NCBI GenBank assembly: GCA_047495785.1
Contig: JBLDXI010000016.1
Location: forward strand, 682,001 to 746,000
Source of the DNA: Lepidodermella squamata
Taxonomy: Eukaryota; Gastrotricha
DNA length: 64,000 nucleotides
Direction: 5' to 3'
Shown: one piece after another, positions 33,757-46,803 of the stretch
Numbering within the stretch: the first letter of the stretch is position 1
Layout: every line of letters begins with the position of its first letter
The notes under the pieces: model-generated
Seen by the model: the letters and a program-made list of their open reading frames with translations, nothing else
Databases searched by the model: none
Told to the model about the DNA's origin: nothing
Translations under genes and position numbers: made by a program

Positions 33757-35765
33757 ACAATGAATTACTTGGCTATGGTTGCCATTCCGTTGGGAATTGT
33801 TACCTACAAAGCTCGGGAGGATCATCAGGTGAACTTTTGTCGTCCCTTTACCATTTTTCTGTCACATGCAGAACGATTTTTGGCTTTTGCTAATGCATTT
33901 GACACGGCGCTGCGGATTCTCACGTATGTAGAGCGTAGAGTGTGAGTATGCCATGCATGGAAAAAGTTCCGGAACAAATGACAATTGAAATGTTTAAGGC
34001 GCTTCCCAAACTGTTTAGCGCCAAATTAATCATCGGCCATTATCAGTTTGAAAAAGTTGGAAATTGGGAGCTTCTCGTGTCGCATAGCTTGTGCGGACGT
34101 GTAGTCGTAGCAGCTTGTTTCAACAGCGTACCCGTCCGCTATATTGATTCCTAAGGAGGAAAAATAAAATGCCATTTAGCTTTTTCGTTACTTAAGCTTC
34201 CCTCTTTGGGTGTAATAGCTTCTAAATAAATAAATAAATAAATAACCCCATCGAATTTAAGATAGACTGCCTAATCACAAGAAAAGAGCGGAACACCATG
34301 AGTCGCAAATTTTCAGCATGAAAAACGTTCAACATTTCGGTGGGAGAGTAAACAACGAAGTTGATTTTCTTCGATCGATTTCGCTAAACCAGAGCTGGTT
34401 CTCTCGAGTTTGTTGATGGAACCTGGAAGAGCATTTTATGAGGAACAAGATGGTTGTTTTTTTCGTAATTATTAGAATTTTTTTAAATTGCTCCAAATGC
34501 CCTTGTTCATAGTTTTTGAGCTTGCAAATAAAATGGGAAATCGACACTTACCTTCGGGGCTGTTGCGTTCGCCTAAGCCGCCGAGACTCGCCGTCTAGAA
34601 GTCCTTAAAAGCAATTTTCGCGATTCTCCTCGTCCGCCTGGACGACCGGGTACTCATTTCTGTTCTTGATCAGCGCTGTCGCATGCGTCGTATCTCCATC
34701 TTCCTGGCTACCGTTCAATGTCGCTATGCTGACAATGACGTTCGAAATGTTCCTCCTCTGCGTGAGGACGTCGAGAGCGTTCGTCTCACCCCGCCGCCGT
34801 CCCTGAAGTCACCAGTGTTTCTTCTGTCGCCTGCGCACTGTCTATGGCAAGCGCATGTTCACCCTATGCTCGAGCATTCATCGTTTCCTATTACTTTTGA
34901 TTGTTGATTTTGCAATGATTGTTAAAGCGATGTTGGTTGCCTCTAAATTTTTGATAGAAAAATTGTGCAGGGAGAGTGATAAATAAAGGCCATAGCCATA
35001 GCACAAATCGATCGAAAAAAAATCAGCCTCGTTGTTTACTTTCCCACCGAAATGTTGACCTTTTCCATAATTCAGCTGAACATCTGCGACCCATGCTCTT
35101 TTGTCGTGAGTAGGCAGTCTATCTTGAATTATGTCTATGCTCAACCCTTTAGCTACCAGCCCGTGGTAACAGCCGATAGAAGTGTTTGCTATGGGCAAGG
35201 TACGATGCTTTATCTTTCGCATTTTCGTACCACGAGTGCAGAATCTGCAGACATTCTCGGCAGCAAACATGAAATTTCCCACTTTCACAACTTCACAATG
35301 TTAGGAAGGTTCACAATTTCCCGAAAATTACTTAAAACTCAAACTTCCCGGCAGCAACGCTGCCTGGATCTGCAGATTCTACACCCCTCTTTCGTACAAG
35401 CAGTAACTACAAGAAGAGCAATGGAGATTTTCCATTTTGATGTTTAGTAGTCAAATCGATGAAGTGACGAACATGATCACATGAAACTGATTCATTTCAA
35501 TTCAGATTATCGAGGTACGAATAACTACCAGCACCCTTCCCAACTCTATGAACCATTTCATAAGTATATCGAAACCCATTCAAACACAATCAGTCGTATA
35601 ATAGAGAAATTTATTATTGTTTTTCTATTCCGAACTACGATTCCGAAAGTGAACTTTTACGAGTTCACAATCCGTAGTTTACATTTGTCTGATACTCTGC
35701 GAGTAATTCATTCATATCTGAGATTCGTAGCGCAAGATTTGGGAAATCGGAACGAAGGGCAGCGA
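33757..35765. other. Intergenic region with a (TAAA)n microsatellite
   Basis: A short (TAAA)n tract lies at about 34223-34244. A GC-richer segment at 34550-34860 could be a retroposed fragment, but no family is recognisable. Part of 33830-33945 is shared with the flanks of the other globin copies. Confidence 0.45.
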
Positions 35766-36012
35766 ATTGAGATGGCGTCAATTTACGTTTCATGTAGTCG
35801 CTGTTCAGTAGATCTGATGGCTACAAAATGTTTGTGATAGCGAGGGTAGTCTTTCAGAAGCCTGAAAAAAGTGCGAGAATATAGAAGGAAATCAGTCGAA
35901 ATTCATGAGGTGCTTACGTGGAATAGAATGTGACCATCGAGCCTCCAACTTTCACAAGCAAAGTCAGCTAAGTTACGACGAATCGCACATTGTCATCAGG
36001 GCTTAGCGCCAT
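35766..36012 (-). pseudogene. Globin pseudogene
   Basis: Exon 1 (36012 to about 35919) starts MALSPDD and is then broken by small indels relative to the intact copies. An exon 2 fragment (about 35864-35766) covers the YPRYHKHF to SDYMKRKL region, with internal deletion, and then stops. The conserved promoter block is retained upstream. Confidence 0.7.
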
Positions 36013-37370
36013 AGCTGAGTTTTGCCCCGAGTCGAAGGTAAAAAAATTTAGTTGCTGATGATTGCTCAAAAAGTAACTATCCGTGTCGATTCCATAGTCG
36101 ACTGGCTTAAATAGCTGCATTTTGCTGAGTGTTATAGAATAAATAGGCCATGCCTGCTCATTCCATGGAGATTGGCTACCTGCAAAGCTCAGGAGGATCG
36201 GCGTGTGAACTTTTGTCGCCCTTGACAATTTTTTTTTGTCCAGTACAGGACGATTTGTTTTTTTTGCTAATGCATTTGTCTCACCTCTGCGGATGTTCAC
36301 GTATTTTGAATTTAGAGTGCAAATAATTGTGGTGAATATGCAAAGGTTCTATGGACAAGTTGCTTATCAATTTATTAATCTAAATGTTCTTTCAAGTTCA
36401 AGTGCTAAACAAGAAATTAATTCAATTAAATTATAAATATGGATGACTAATTAAAAGATTTTAAAAATACTACGAATTGTTTTCTCACCGTATCGCCATT
36501 CCTGAATTTATCTTGTCTGGCGGCAGGTGACCAAAACGCCGAAACATTATAATGGCTGACTGGATACATGCGGAAGGGCTCTGCTGCTAGGTGTTAACTA
36601 GGATTATTTGCTGTCTTTTTCAATAGCGAAAATGGAATTTATTTCGATGCGACGATATGCACAAGTAGACGGACGAGAGTGGCTTTATCAGCAAATCTTA
36701 GCTCTTAGCTACTTTTCTGAATATTGACTATTTGATCGCCTTGGTTTTCAGTATCGCCATGTGCCCTAGCGCCAGAAGCCATGAAGCTGCCAGTGATGGC
36801 CAAGTATGAACGACTAACCACCGGCTTCGAGGATCCGTATCCTGGCGATACACTCGGATCTCGGAGCTCATACGTGTGTCCTTGGCCCACAGCCGACTTG
36901 CTGGAACTTATTCAACTACTTTAGGTTATTAGTTTGATTGAGTTTGAAATTTTGAGACTGTGCCTCCAATAGATTCTTCTATATAGAGCTATGAACTCAA
37001 CCCACTGGTGAGCTTTTGACCTACGTAATTGCACAAATTTAGCCCCCGTAGACCGTTCATTCCTTTATTGCGAGACTGAGCCCTGTTCGGAGACGTTATT
37101 TACACGAAAATTCCAACCTTCCCCGCGGTCTGCTTCTTGGAGGACATTCCACGAGTAAATTGGGCATGGAGAGTCACCCGATAGATCAATTTATTTTACA
37201 TGTTGCATGGGAATGAAACATTTAATGAGATTTATCAAACACAATGAACATACTTTGTTTCTATTGATGACGTAACCAAGACTAAAACTGATTAGAAAAT
37301 ACGAAAGCCACCGGCCACTTAAGTATAAATGTTGAAACAGGTTCATGTCTCTGGTAATCGCAATCCATCA
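36013..37370. other. Intergenic region between globin pseudogene and globin 2
   Basis: It includes the promoter block of the pseudogene (about 36078-36121). No other gene or repeat is recognisable. Confidence 0.45.
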
Positions 37371-37883
37371 TTATTTCTTAGCTTCTTCGATCATTATACC
37401 CTGTGCAGCGGTGACCAGTTTCTTCCAAGCTTCAACATCAGCCGGCTTCATTTTCGTTCCAAGAAGTTGCTGCATCGTTTTCAGCAGAACAGCAAAAGCA
37501 TTGACAAAATCTTGAGGCTGCAAGCCAATTTTCGAATGTGCCTTCGATTTCAGCATTCCAGCCAATGCAGCTCGCAACTGCTCTACGTCATCCAGTTTGC
37601 CTATCAAATCGACTACAGCGGCGCCAACTGCAGGTGTCAATTTACGCTTCATGTAGTCACTATTCGGTAGATCTGACGGCTTGAGATGGCGAATGGCTAC
37701 AAAATGCTTATGATATCGGGGGTAATCTTTCAGCAGCCTTAAAAATAGTTGGTAAAAAGTATGAAGCAGTCGAAATTCCTTATTTATTTACGTGGAGTAG
37801 AATGTAACCATCGAGCCTTCAACTTTCACAAAGTCAGCTAGGTTGCGACGAATCGCTGCCTTATCCTCAGTGCTCAGTGCCAT
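37371..37883 (-). CDS. Intracellular single-domain globin, copy 2
   Basis: Exons 37883-37792 and 37737-37371 join in phase to 152 residues. The protein differs from copy 1 at only a few positions, for example AAVVDLIGKL for AVVVDMIGKL, and it lacks the final Pro. It has the same proximal His in KAHSKIGL and Leu at the distal E7 position. The promoter block at about 37925-37963 is conserved. The high identity suggests a recent duplication or conversion. Confidence 0.88.
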
Positions 37884-38542
37884 TTTAAAATAGACCGGGA
37901 AAGATTTAAATCAGGACAATGGAAAAATGCTGTCTGTGCCTATCCCAATGTTGACCGGTTTAAATACTCGCATTATTTTTCTGGCCTAAATTATTGATTA
38001 TAATAAGTGATAATGAAAATTGTGCCATAATAAAAACTCAGGAGAGTTTTACCTACAAACCCCCTGAGTGTCTGAGAGCAGAATCTGGTATGCACTCGCC
38101 ATTTTTTGGTCGTTTGTAGGATGATTCTTGGTTGTTCGCCATCACCGATGCACAGGCGGATTTGACGCGTCACTGCAGAGCATGGTGTGAGTTCGCTCTG
38201 TATGGATCACTCGCGAATATGTCGAAAATAAGGATTATGAATGGCCGGTTCTATATGCCCCAGTTTTCCAGTTTCATACATCAAACTGATGATCAAATTC
38301 AACTTGGTAAAATGAAGCTTCCATATTTTGCATACTCTCGATTTCCAGCTCTTGAACTATTTATTTGTAAATTGCAAAGCATCATCGCTATTGATAACTG
38401 AAATGAAAGAAAAATTGAATGGCGGCTCGAGTAGCGTTGCTAGGAAAGAAACCAGACTCAATAGCCCAGTGTAAAATGCGAAAAAATACACACGCTTTGA
38501 CATGTCCACGAATCATGAATAAATGAATAACAGCTGGAATAA
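37884..38542. other. Divergent intergenic region
   Basis: It separates minus-strand globin 2 from the plus-strand cadherin-like gene. No coding sequence with recognisable features is present. Confidence 0.45.
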
Positions 38543-40380
38543 ATGAAGAATATAATCAATGTGATACTTGTTCTATACCTTATCGAAATCGCTTATGGTG
38601 CTCTGCAAATTCTCAGGTATGCTTGTTTCAATCAATCGCCGAGTCCAAACTTTATTTTTCAATGCATTAGTCCTGGGATAATACGAATATCCGAAGGATC
38701 GAACATTGGATCGACTGGTTGCACGACTAGTTTATCGGCTACAGGTGATGCTGGCAGCATCAGTCTACTTTACACTATCTATCAATCAAGCCCATCTTCG
38801 GGCTTACAAAAATTCGGCATTACAAACAATAGTAGGAGTTTCAGATATTTCTGTTTTGCTAGTCAACATACTTTTTCAGCCATTTTACAATGTTTGTCAA
38901 ACCCTGGGTTCAACGTCTACACAGATGCAGCTAACTACTACCTGTTGATTCGAGGATGTTGCGATGTTTATGAAAGTAATGGATGAGTAACTAAAATTTG
39001 GCGACAGTCTTAATGCATTCCATAATTTTTAGCAAGTGCAACTATAACGGTGACAGTTTCGATTGTCGAGCAAGCTACCGGTCCAGTTTGGAGCAACTAC
39101 GCCCTTCAAGCCAAAATAACCGATTCAACTGCTGCAGGAAGCGTCGTGTTCACTGGGCTTGAAAACTACTGCTCAGCTAGAACAGGGAGTGGCCACTCAA
39201 TTACAACAGTGCTTAGCACAGGAACCGACAATTATTTCAGGTTTGCTCATATTTCCAGTTCAGGATCAGCCCAGGCTAAAGGTCTTGAATTTTCAGCCTG
39301 TCTGGCGGAACAGTTACGTTAAAAGCAGCCTATAGTTTAGACTACCCATCAACTTTAGCTACTTCCTACACGATTTACCCAGTTTGCGTCGATACAACGT
39401 ATAGGAGTAGTGCTACGGCAACTCTAGACGTAATTTGTAGAATTTTCTGGCGATTTTTATGCATCATTTGAATCACAGATAACTATCGCCGATGAGAACA
39501 CGGCTACTCCTGTGTTTAACTTCAGTTCCGGAACTATTTTCACTCTAACAACTTTGGAAGCTGGAGACTTTGTTGCAACTACTCCAGTCTACGGTATGAA
39601 GTTCGAAGTTTCGAGAATTTAGCCTTAAATTATTTCAATAGATTACGATCGGAGTTATCCAAATAATGTTTTCAACTACACGGTTATCAATGACACTTAT
39701 GGCCAGTATTTTATCTACTCGCTGCCTACGACTGGTTACATCACTACGGCTCAGAGATTAAACAACATTCCAAATAAGACGAATATGACAATCACTATCA
39801 AAACTACGGATCTTGGTACGCCGGCCAAATCCTCAACAGCCACCATCACAATTTCCTACAACGCAGCTGTGGTAATTTTTCATATGAATCCGGGATATTT
39901 GCGACAAATTCAAGTTATATAGACCTCGTCTACAAGTTCCACGTCATCAACATCACCTGCTACTACTTCAGCTGCTGTCACAGTTACGGAGTACAATTTT
40001 GCTACTACATCTGGAGGAATTGTAAGTCTGACCACCAACATTCGTGATATTCAAAAATCCTATGCGTTTAGGCTACCATAGTGATCTGCTGCTTGGTTGG
40101 AGCAGCTGGAATTGGCGTTGGGCTTTATTTCTTACAAAAGTATAGCCAGCCTAGTAGATTAGCTCCTTGGGAGTATGGCAAGCGGCCTCCGGCTCCGTTT
40201 CAGCAATACTCGGGTAGGAAGGGCGAACGACCCCCTGCGCCTCAAAGGCGAATGCAAACCCCTCCCCAACGGCCACAATACCGCTCTGAGCCTCACGTTA
40301 TGCCGACCTATAATTGGAATCCTAATGTTCCATCTGACGGTTACTACCTTGCTCCTGGCAAGAAAGTTGTTCTCATGTGA
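38543..40380 (+). CDS. Cadherin-like single-pass membrane protein, tandem copy 1
   Basis: Nine exons join in phase to 474 residues: 38543-38616, 38671-38831, 38880-38975, 39033-39240, 39297-39429, 39479-39593, 39642-39871, 39923-40021 and 40072-40380. It has a signal peptide (MKNIINVILVLYLIEIAYG), a beta-rich ectodomain with paired cysteines, and cadherin-type calcium motifs DENTATPVF near residue 229 and DYDRS near 262. A Ser/Thr stalk, one membrane helix at about 373-393 (IVICCLVGAAGIGVGLYFL) and a Pro/Arg-rich cytoplasmic tail follow. The few cadherin repeats suggest a small adhesion or receptor protein. The intron positions are confirmed by the tandem paralogue. Confidence 0.8.
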
Positions 40381-40491
40381 TTCTCAATTGAAATAAAACT
40401 AGACGTGAATCTATTCATCTTTTGAGAGTTGCTAAGAGCTGAATAGCATGCGTTAAACCTGAATGGCTTTTCTACCACTTTCGGTTCGAAG

Positions 40492-42363
40492 ATGAAACTG
40501 AGAAGGAAATTCGCTCAAAGTTTCGCAATATTCATCCAATATTTGCTCTCCGTTTCGGGCGTTCCTGTTTTGGTCAAGTATGGTTATTAGATTTTCTGAA
40601 ATGTTTTTCTACGAATTGATTTTTCAAGTCCTGGTAAGATTTCCATACCAGAGGACGCAACGTCATCAACATCAACATGCACTACTACCCTCCAAGCAAT
40701 TTCTAGTCTCACAGCTGCTGCAATGAACCTCACTTACGTCATAATTTCGACTACCCCAAGCACCGGAACGTCAAAATTCAAGATTACAAACTCCTGTATG
40801 CAATAATTGTTAATCGGAGAATGAGTTTTCGATTATTACTTTTTTCGCAATAGCTGTCCTTCAGTGTGCCAATAGTCCGGCTGGGTTTAACGTCTATACT
40901 GACACCAGGGATTACTTCCTCACAATTAGAGGATGCTGCGACTCTGACGGATGTAGGCGTACTCTTAGCTGTTGAGTTCATTATCAAATTTATTCTACCA
41001 ATAGCTAGCGGCTCGACCACAATTTCGATAACGGTCTCAGAAGTTTCACTCGGGCCATACTGGAACACTTCACTGCTTACAGCGACGATCGCTGAAACAA
41101 CCACTCCGAACAGTCCAGTATTTTCGAGTTTGAACTCGTACTGCTCGGCTAGAACTGGCAGCAGTCATGCTATCACAACTGCCCTCAGTACTGGGACAGA
41201 TCCTTACTTCAGGTTTGCGCCTATAAAGCTCTTGGTAAAGCTCTAATTGCAACTTGAAAACTACTTCAGCTTAGCATCCGGGGTTGTCACTTTAACGAAT
41301 TCCTATTCGCTTGATTTCCCCTCAAATCTACCATTGCAATACCCGATCAACCCTATCTGCGTCGACACGGCTTATTCGACCACAGCTACAACAACCTTGA
41401 GAGTAGGGATACTAATTGATAAATGAGTGGAATTCCTGAATCCGAAGTCAAATTTCACAGTTTACCTTTTCCGACTCGAATACTGCAAGGCCGTTCTTCA
41501 ACCTGACAGCAACTTTGTACACCCTATACTCAGCTGATGCTGGGACGTTTATCGCACAAACCCCATCATATGGTACGCTATAGGCATGAATGAAGGCTGA
41601 AAGTAGCAAGATATTTTGATAGACTATGATCGCAGCTCTCCGAACAATGCTTTGATATATTCAGTATCAAACTCAACAACGTACGGGCCTTACTTTGGCT
41701 ACTCTTCTGCGGCAAACTTGGTAGTAACACAGCGCTTTAGTGTCATTTCGAATGGTACAAGCTTCACCATAGTCCTTCTAGTCAGAGATCAAGTAAGGAT
41801 TTGGCGTCCATATAAATTCAATGAGTAAATTCGGTTCGGTTTACAGGGCTCTCCAGCGCTTTCCAATTCAGCAACTTTGACACTTTTCTTCCTAAATACT
41901 GCTGTAAATTTTGAGATTCAAAGATAGGAGTTAAGCAACGTTTTTTGTAGACGTCGACTTCAACAACAACGTCGACAACAAGTGGAACGACCACCGAGTT
42001 TTTTCTCAGCACTTCGCCTTACACTAATTTTGCTACAACCAAGGAAGGAATCGTAAATATTTGATTTGCTTTTTACACGGTAACTATTTTTTTCTTATTT
42101 TTCAGGCCACGATTGCGGTTTGTAGTGGGGTAGCAGTGATAGGTCTAGCCGTTGCAATGTATTTCATCGCTAAAACAAGCAAAGGAAGTCGAGCCGGGCC
42201 GATGGAGTCGATAAGTGGGCAGACTTTCAAACAACAGCCTTATCGTGATCCAGTTCCGAGGTTGAGATCACCGCCACGGACTTACCCGTCTCCTAGAAAT
42301 AATAACAATGGACGAGTTCCACCTTACTACCCTCATCCGAATTTTACTAACAACTATTATTGA
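40492..42363 (+). CDS. Cadherin-like single-pass membrane protein, tandem copy 2
   Basis: Ten exons join in phase to 463 residues: 40492-40577, 40629-40795, 40854-40952, 41005-41212, 41270-41402, 41461-41572, 41623-41792, 41847-41903, 41951-42052 and 42106-42363. Exons 4 and 5 have the same lengths as in copy 1. One extra intron splits the region matching copy 1 exon 7. The leader is hydrophobic but starts with several basic residues. Cadherin-type motifs are DSNTARPFF and DYDRSSPNN. A Ser/Thr stalk, a membrane helix starting near residue 379 and a Pro-rich tail follow. It starts only 112 bp after copy 1 ends. Confidence 0.78.
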
Positions 42364-42662
42364 TAATAATAAACAGCAATTTTGAGTTTTGACATTGCAG
42401 TGAAAGCATGTTCAGGTTTCTTCATTCTCAGATCGACTCTTCAGGTCTAGGATGGATTCAGGATATCAAACAGAGGTTTTCCCGAACAGTAAATCAGCCT
42501 ATTTACTCAAATCTTTGAGCATTACCGTCAATCTGAGGTCATTTTTATTCACGGTGATAAGCAACTAGACACCGCTGTAGAATCGCATTTTCAATTCAAA
42601 TGAATGTGAAAAGATCCCACGTGAATAAAATGCATATTTTAACATAGATTGCATAATGAAGC

Positions 42663-43965
42663 ATGAGGTTTCGTTTTTTCCTTTGCGCTTTCTTTGCTTG
42701 CCAGTTCGCCATATTCTTCTTGTGGGCAATATTTGGCTTCCCTGACCGTTTCCCGCCGAATGATCGAAAACATGCGAACAAAGAAACTGAATTCTGGCGA
42801 GAGAGTGATCACCTAATTCTCGAAAATGTCTGTAATAAGCCCGCTGGCAGCCCTGCTCTCAATTTTAACCTCGAAAATGGATTTTTGGACTTCAATGCAA
42901 AACAGCGGATGAAGGCGTCAACAATCCTTGTAATAGCTTTCAATCAAAGGACAAACTATCAAGTCGCCCCTCTAGTCAATGCGCTATTCGCGCGAAATTT
43001 TGCTGAAATCAAATTTTGCGGCCCTTCGCCTAATTCTACCGATTTTTCCAATACTGTAAATTGCTATTTTAATAAATCTTCCGAGCATTTCCGCGACTAC
43101 TTCATACGCAGATATATCAACTACGAATTCTCCGAGCCTGTAATTACGGATAGAGGAGAAACTGCGTACCTCTGCATTAACGAAGCTATCAGGACATCAA
43201 AACTTTCAACATACGCCATTCGAGGAATTTTTCTTGTTCACGACGATGCCTTATTCGGATATTGGAATTTCATATTCAAGTCAAAAGAATTCGATCTGGA
43301 TAGAAGTTACGTCATGTCGAAGGGGGATTTCTACTACGACATCGACACCTTATTCCGATGCAGCGATTCGGGGGAGTGTGAGCTACATAATCCATGGGCA
43401 GCTTGGAAATCAGTCTCGCAATATCCCCTCCAAGAATTTTTTAAAGTAAGTCACCTTGAATGACAAATCCGAATAAAACCGAGCAAATTTGCATAAGGAC
43501 CTGGGCGAAAAAGCTGTTGAAGATCCAAGAAGTTACGGGCATTGTTTAAACAGGATTGCGAAGGTAACAAGCGGAAAAAGGCGTGCCATCAAAGGTCTTT
43601 CCGACATATTTTACATCACAAGGGAAGACTTGCCCACCGCGATTCAAATGTTTGACCTACTGGCCAAGCATCACGTCTATCAGGAAATCGCCGTTCCAAC
43701 AATTTTCCCATGCCTAGGATCCAAGACTAAACCAACCGGTTTTTTTGACACGCGAAATTGGTACACCATCAAGCTGCCGAAAAATGCCTCTGAATTGGCT
43801 GATACAAATATTGTCTTAGTATTGCATCCTTTCAAACTAAGCGGCATTTCAAAATCTTTCTTTCCGGTATTTTCGCCGGAATTAGCAAGACTAAAAGCTG
43901 ACGATATCAATTTCTTCTGTGATCTAGCCTACTTTCCACAAAGACTTGGTAATTTAGAAGAATAA
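42663..43965 (+). CDS. Type II membrane protein, possible Golgi glycosyltransferase-like
   Basis: Exons 42663-43445 and 43498-43965 join in phase to 416 residues. A single hydrophobic helix follows a very short cytoplasmic end (MRFRFFLCAFFACQFAIFFL). The rest would be lumenal or extracellular, with N-glycosylation sites and several cysteines. The segments STILVIAFNQRTNYQ and RGIFLVHDDALFGYWNF look like a Rossmann-type nucleotide-sugar region with an acidic pair. I cannot name a family, so the glycosyltransferase idea is inference from topology and the acidic pair only. Confidence 0.7.
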
Positions 43966-44060
43966 TAAATTGACATTTAAATTTATTATTGGAGTTTAAA
44001 AGTGTAGATCGGGAATCGGTAGTTGCTGCTACGACAATTTCCCGTCCTCGTCTGTCCAAT

Positions 44061-46803
44061 TCATACCGAAGTACCAACTCTGATTTCAATTTTCGTGGTA
44101 GATCGAGTCTCGACTGATTCAATTCCGCTCGGCTGTTGCTGCGTTCCAGCCAACGGCGTCATCGTCATCGCCGAAGTACGATCTTTCCTAAGTTGAGACT
44201 TGAACTCCTCCGCATCTCGCGTCGTTCTAACACGCAGTTCCATCGCACTGAGAACAACTGAAATCCAAGCCACAGCTAGGCAGACACCTGATACAGTTAG
44301 CATGAGGTTGTGAGCGTTGGTTGTCTGCACCACGGCCACTAACATGGAGCCAGCTAATAAAGCTGTCATTTCGCAAAAAATCACGATCCCAGTGAGCGAG
44401 TAGCGCAGCGTTCGCTGTCTCTTTTTCACAGCCTTGACAGTCACTCAAATTGAGACTTTTACAAAAGAGATGCAACAACTTACCACAAAGGTTTGCTGAA
44501 CTAATTTGATAGTAAAAACTCCAACAATGCCTTGAAGTAAGCAGAGTTGAAAAAATGACAGTATAGCCGAGGAATCAGATAGATTTAGCCGGCAGTAAAA
44601 CTTTGTTTCAAGATGAATCAGATCAGGATCCGATTCAGAAGCGTGTTGCCCCGTGACTATCTCAGAGTAATCAACCATCGGCAACAGGCCGCCCAGCAGT
44701 GGGACATTTGCAGCAACCCAAAGTGCAACTTTCGAAATTTTGTTCAAATAATGTTCGCGCATTAGTTTAGGCTTTCTTTCTTTCGCATTCAGAAGAATTG
44801 AGCTTAGTTTTACGTAGTTCCCAGCCATTAGTGAGCATAAACCGACAAAGACTATCGTGCCAAATGCTTGGCAAGTTGCAAGTGGATCGAAGTTGTTGGA
44901 AACCGGTAGAACAAAACTTTGGACGTAGAGCAGTAGAGAGCCTATTAATGGATATGCATTTTGAACGATGACATCTCGCACGTTAACGCTTGTGTCTTGA
45001 TCTTCAGGTAACATTGCCGCCAGAATTGGCCTGGGCGGGAATATTAGCAGCAAGGTCGTCAGTACTCCTACAATTCCTAAGACTGGAAAAGGGAATATTT
45101 GTGAAGCAAACTGACTCGGTTTCTTGATTTTCTACCTGCATAAGTCGCGTATATAGATTCAGGGACAAGGGGCGTTATTAATTTATCATACGTGAATTCA
45201 TCAGCGAATGGCTTCCCGGTAGGAGTCCTCCAAACAACGGCATCCAAATAGATAGATGGGGGCTTGTTTTTCTGGCCATCGTAAATTGCTACTGTTGTTG
45301 TAATATTGCCTCTCTTCTCATCCCTTTGCTGTTGTTTGAGAACAACAGGTGAAAACCCGAGTCTGTCTCGATTTGTTTCGGGACTGAATTTGTGAATGGC
45401 TCTCAGAGATCTAAGCGGTGGCATCGAATACAAAGCTTGATCCATGATACGTTTGAAATGCTGAGGGTTTTGGCTTTGAAGTTCAGAGCCAATTGCCCAA
45501 TCGGATAGACTGGCATTAATTCTGTCCAGCCACATTCCAGCAAACAGCGCTAGGTCGTACATGTTGCTAGAGAACATTTGTGGATAATAGATTCCATCAA
45601 TTTTCTCGAGAAGGTCGGTTTCATATTGGTCGTAAGTTAGGCCAGTAACATCAGTCGCATTTTCATCAACGTCTTTCATAATTCCATCGCCAAAATAGAA
45701 GACACTTCGTATGATCTCAGCGAGCTCATCGCAGCTGCATGAATATACGGAGTATTGCGAGTTGTCGCAGTTTTCAGGGTTCAGATCTTCTTCATAGACA
45801 TTGGAAATGAAAAAGGCGTAATGAGTGGCTGAGAAGCCGCGCTGGTGTAAACTGCAAAGAAGCATAGCCACGGAGTCTGAAACGAAGTAGACGATTCTCG
45901 CCCCACTTGCTTTGACTTGGTCTACAGCTGCGTCAACCTCGCTTTGGTCGTCAAGAGTCATCATTTCTGCTATAGTTATCACCTCGATGCTTCGGGAGTC
46001 CAACTGTTCGACGAGTCTTTGTAAAGCGCCATAATAGAAGGAATGGCTGATTATAGCAGCTTTTCGCCAGTTGTAGCGGTAAGTGAAGTCAGCCAATGCA
46101 GTGAATTGATTTCTTTCCGAAGATGAAATGGGGTAAGTTGAAGAATAAACTTGGCTATCTTCCTCCACTTTCACACTACCGGTGTAGGAAACCATCTGAA
46201 AAAATGGCAGATGTTATAACAGCGATTGAAACAACTGTTTAAATCTTACAGATATAAGGCCCAGGGATTTTGAGGCCAGAGACATAACACGCTGGCTTAG
46301 ATCCATGCAAGGTGAGATCATTAGCATAGGCAGTCTCGCAGTTGAGTCTTCGTCATTTAGTAAATTGAAATTGGTAGTTATACCTAAGTCATCCAGGCTC
46401 TGAAATCGCATCACTAATTCAAGTCTTGTTTAAGTAGTAAAAATAACGATGACGCTACCTTGTCATCAACCATTTCAAACACGAGTTCGTAATTTGTTGT
46501 GAGATTTGTCACGAGCTTCAGCCTATCTAGGGCCATTTGAAGAGATCGTGTAGCTGAAGGGCCCATCAAGGGTCTATCTAATTCATCCGAGTAACAGATA
46601 GTCGTCAGAATTGTGAGCACCATTTTGTCGTCTGAAGCATTGTCAAAGAAGCTGGATGATGCTACGAATTGCGGCATAGGCTCATTGAAAGTTGATTTGC
46701 CTCGAATAAACGACTCGTTGACGTTTGTCCGGAATTCCTTCACGTTAATGGCACAGGCAACAGTTAAGTAAGCTGTTAATAGGACTGTTACTATCGTATC
46801 CAT
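44061..46803 (-). CDS. Class C G protein-coupled receptor, GABA-B-receptor-like
   Basis: Exons 46803-46459, 46399-46250, 46195-45136, 45082-44484 and 44432-44061 join in phase to 841 residues. I chose the start at 46803 because it opens directly into a signal peptide (MDTIVTVLLTAYLTVACA); an in-frame ATG at 46857 is possible. Residues about 25-510 form a Venus-flytrap ligand-binding domain. Seven membrane helices follow from about 520, and then a short Ser/Thr-rich tail. No cysteine-rich domain lies between flytrap and membrane part, which is typical of GABA-B-type receptors. It should signal through heterotrimeric G proteins. The ligand is not predictable here. Confidence 0.85.

Noticed and set aside
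34550-34907. GC-richer segment with a 74-residue plus-strand frame
   Set aside because: No domain, splice structure or similarity to anything else in the window. It could be a retroposed fragment, but this is not supportable.
35220-35400. Possible inverted repeat around GCAGAATCTGCAG
   Set aside because: Matches are short and partly due to the palindrome itself. The boundaries are unclear, so I did not call an element.
38132-38401. 89-residue plus-strand open frame before the cadherin-like pair
   Set aside because: No signal peptide, family motif or splice context. It is probably chance.
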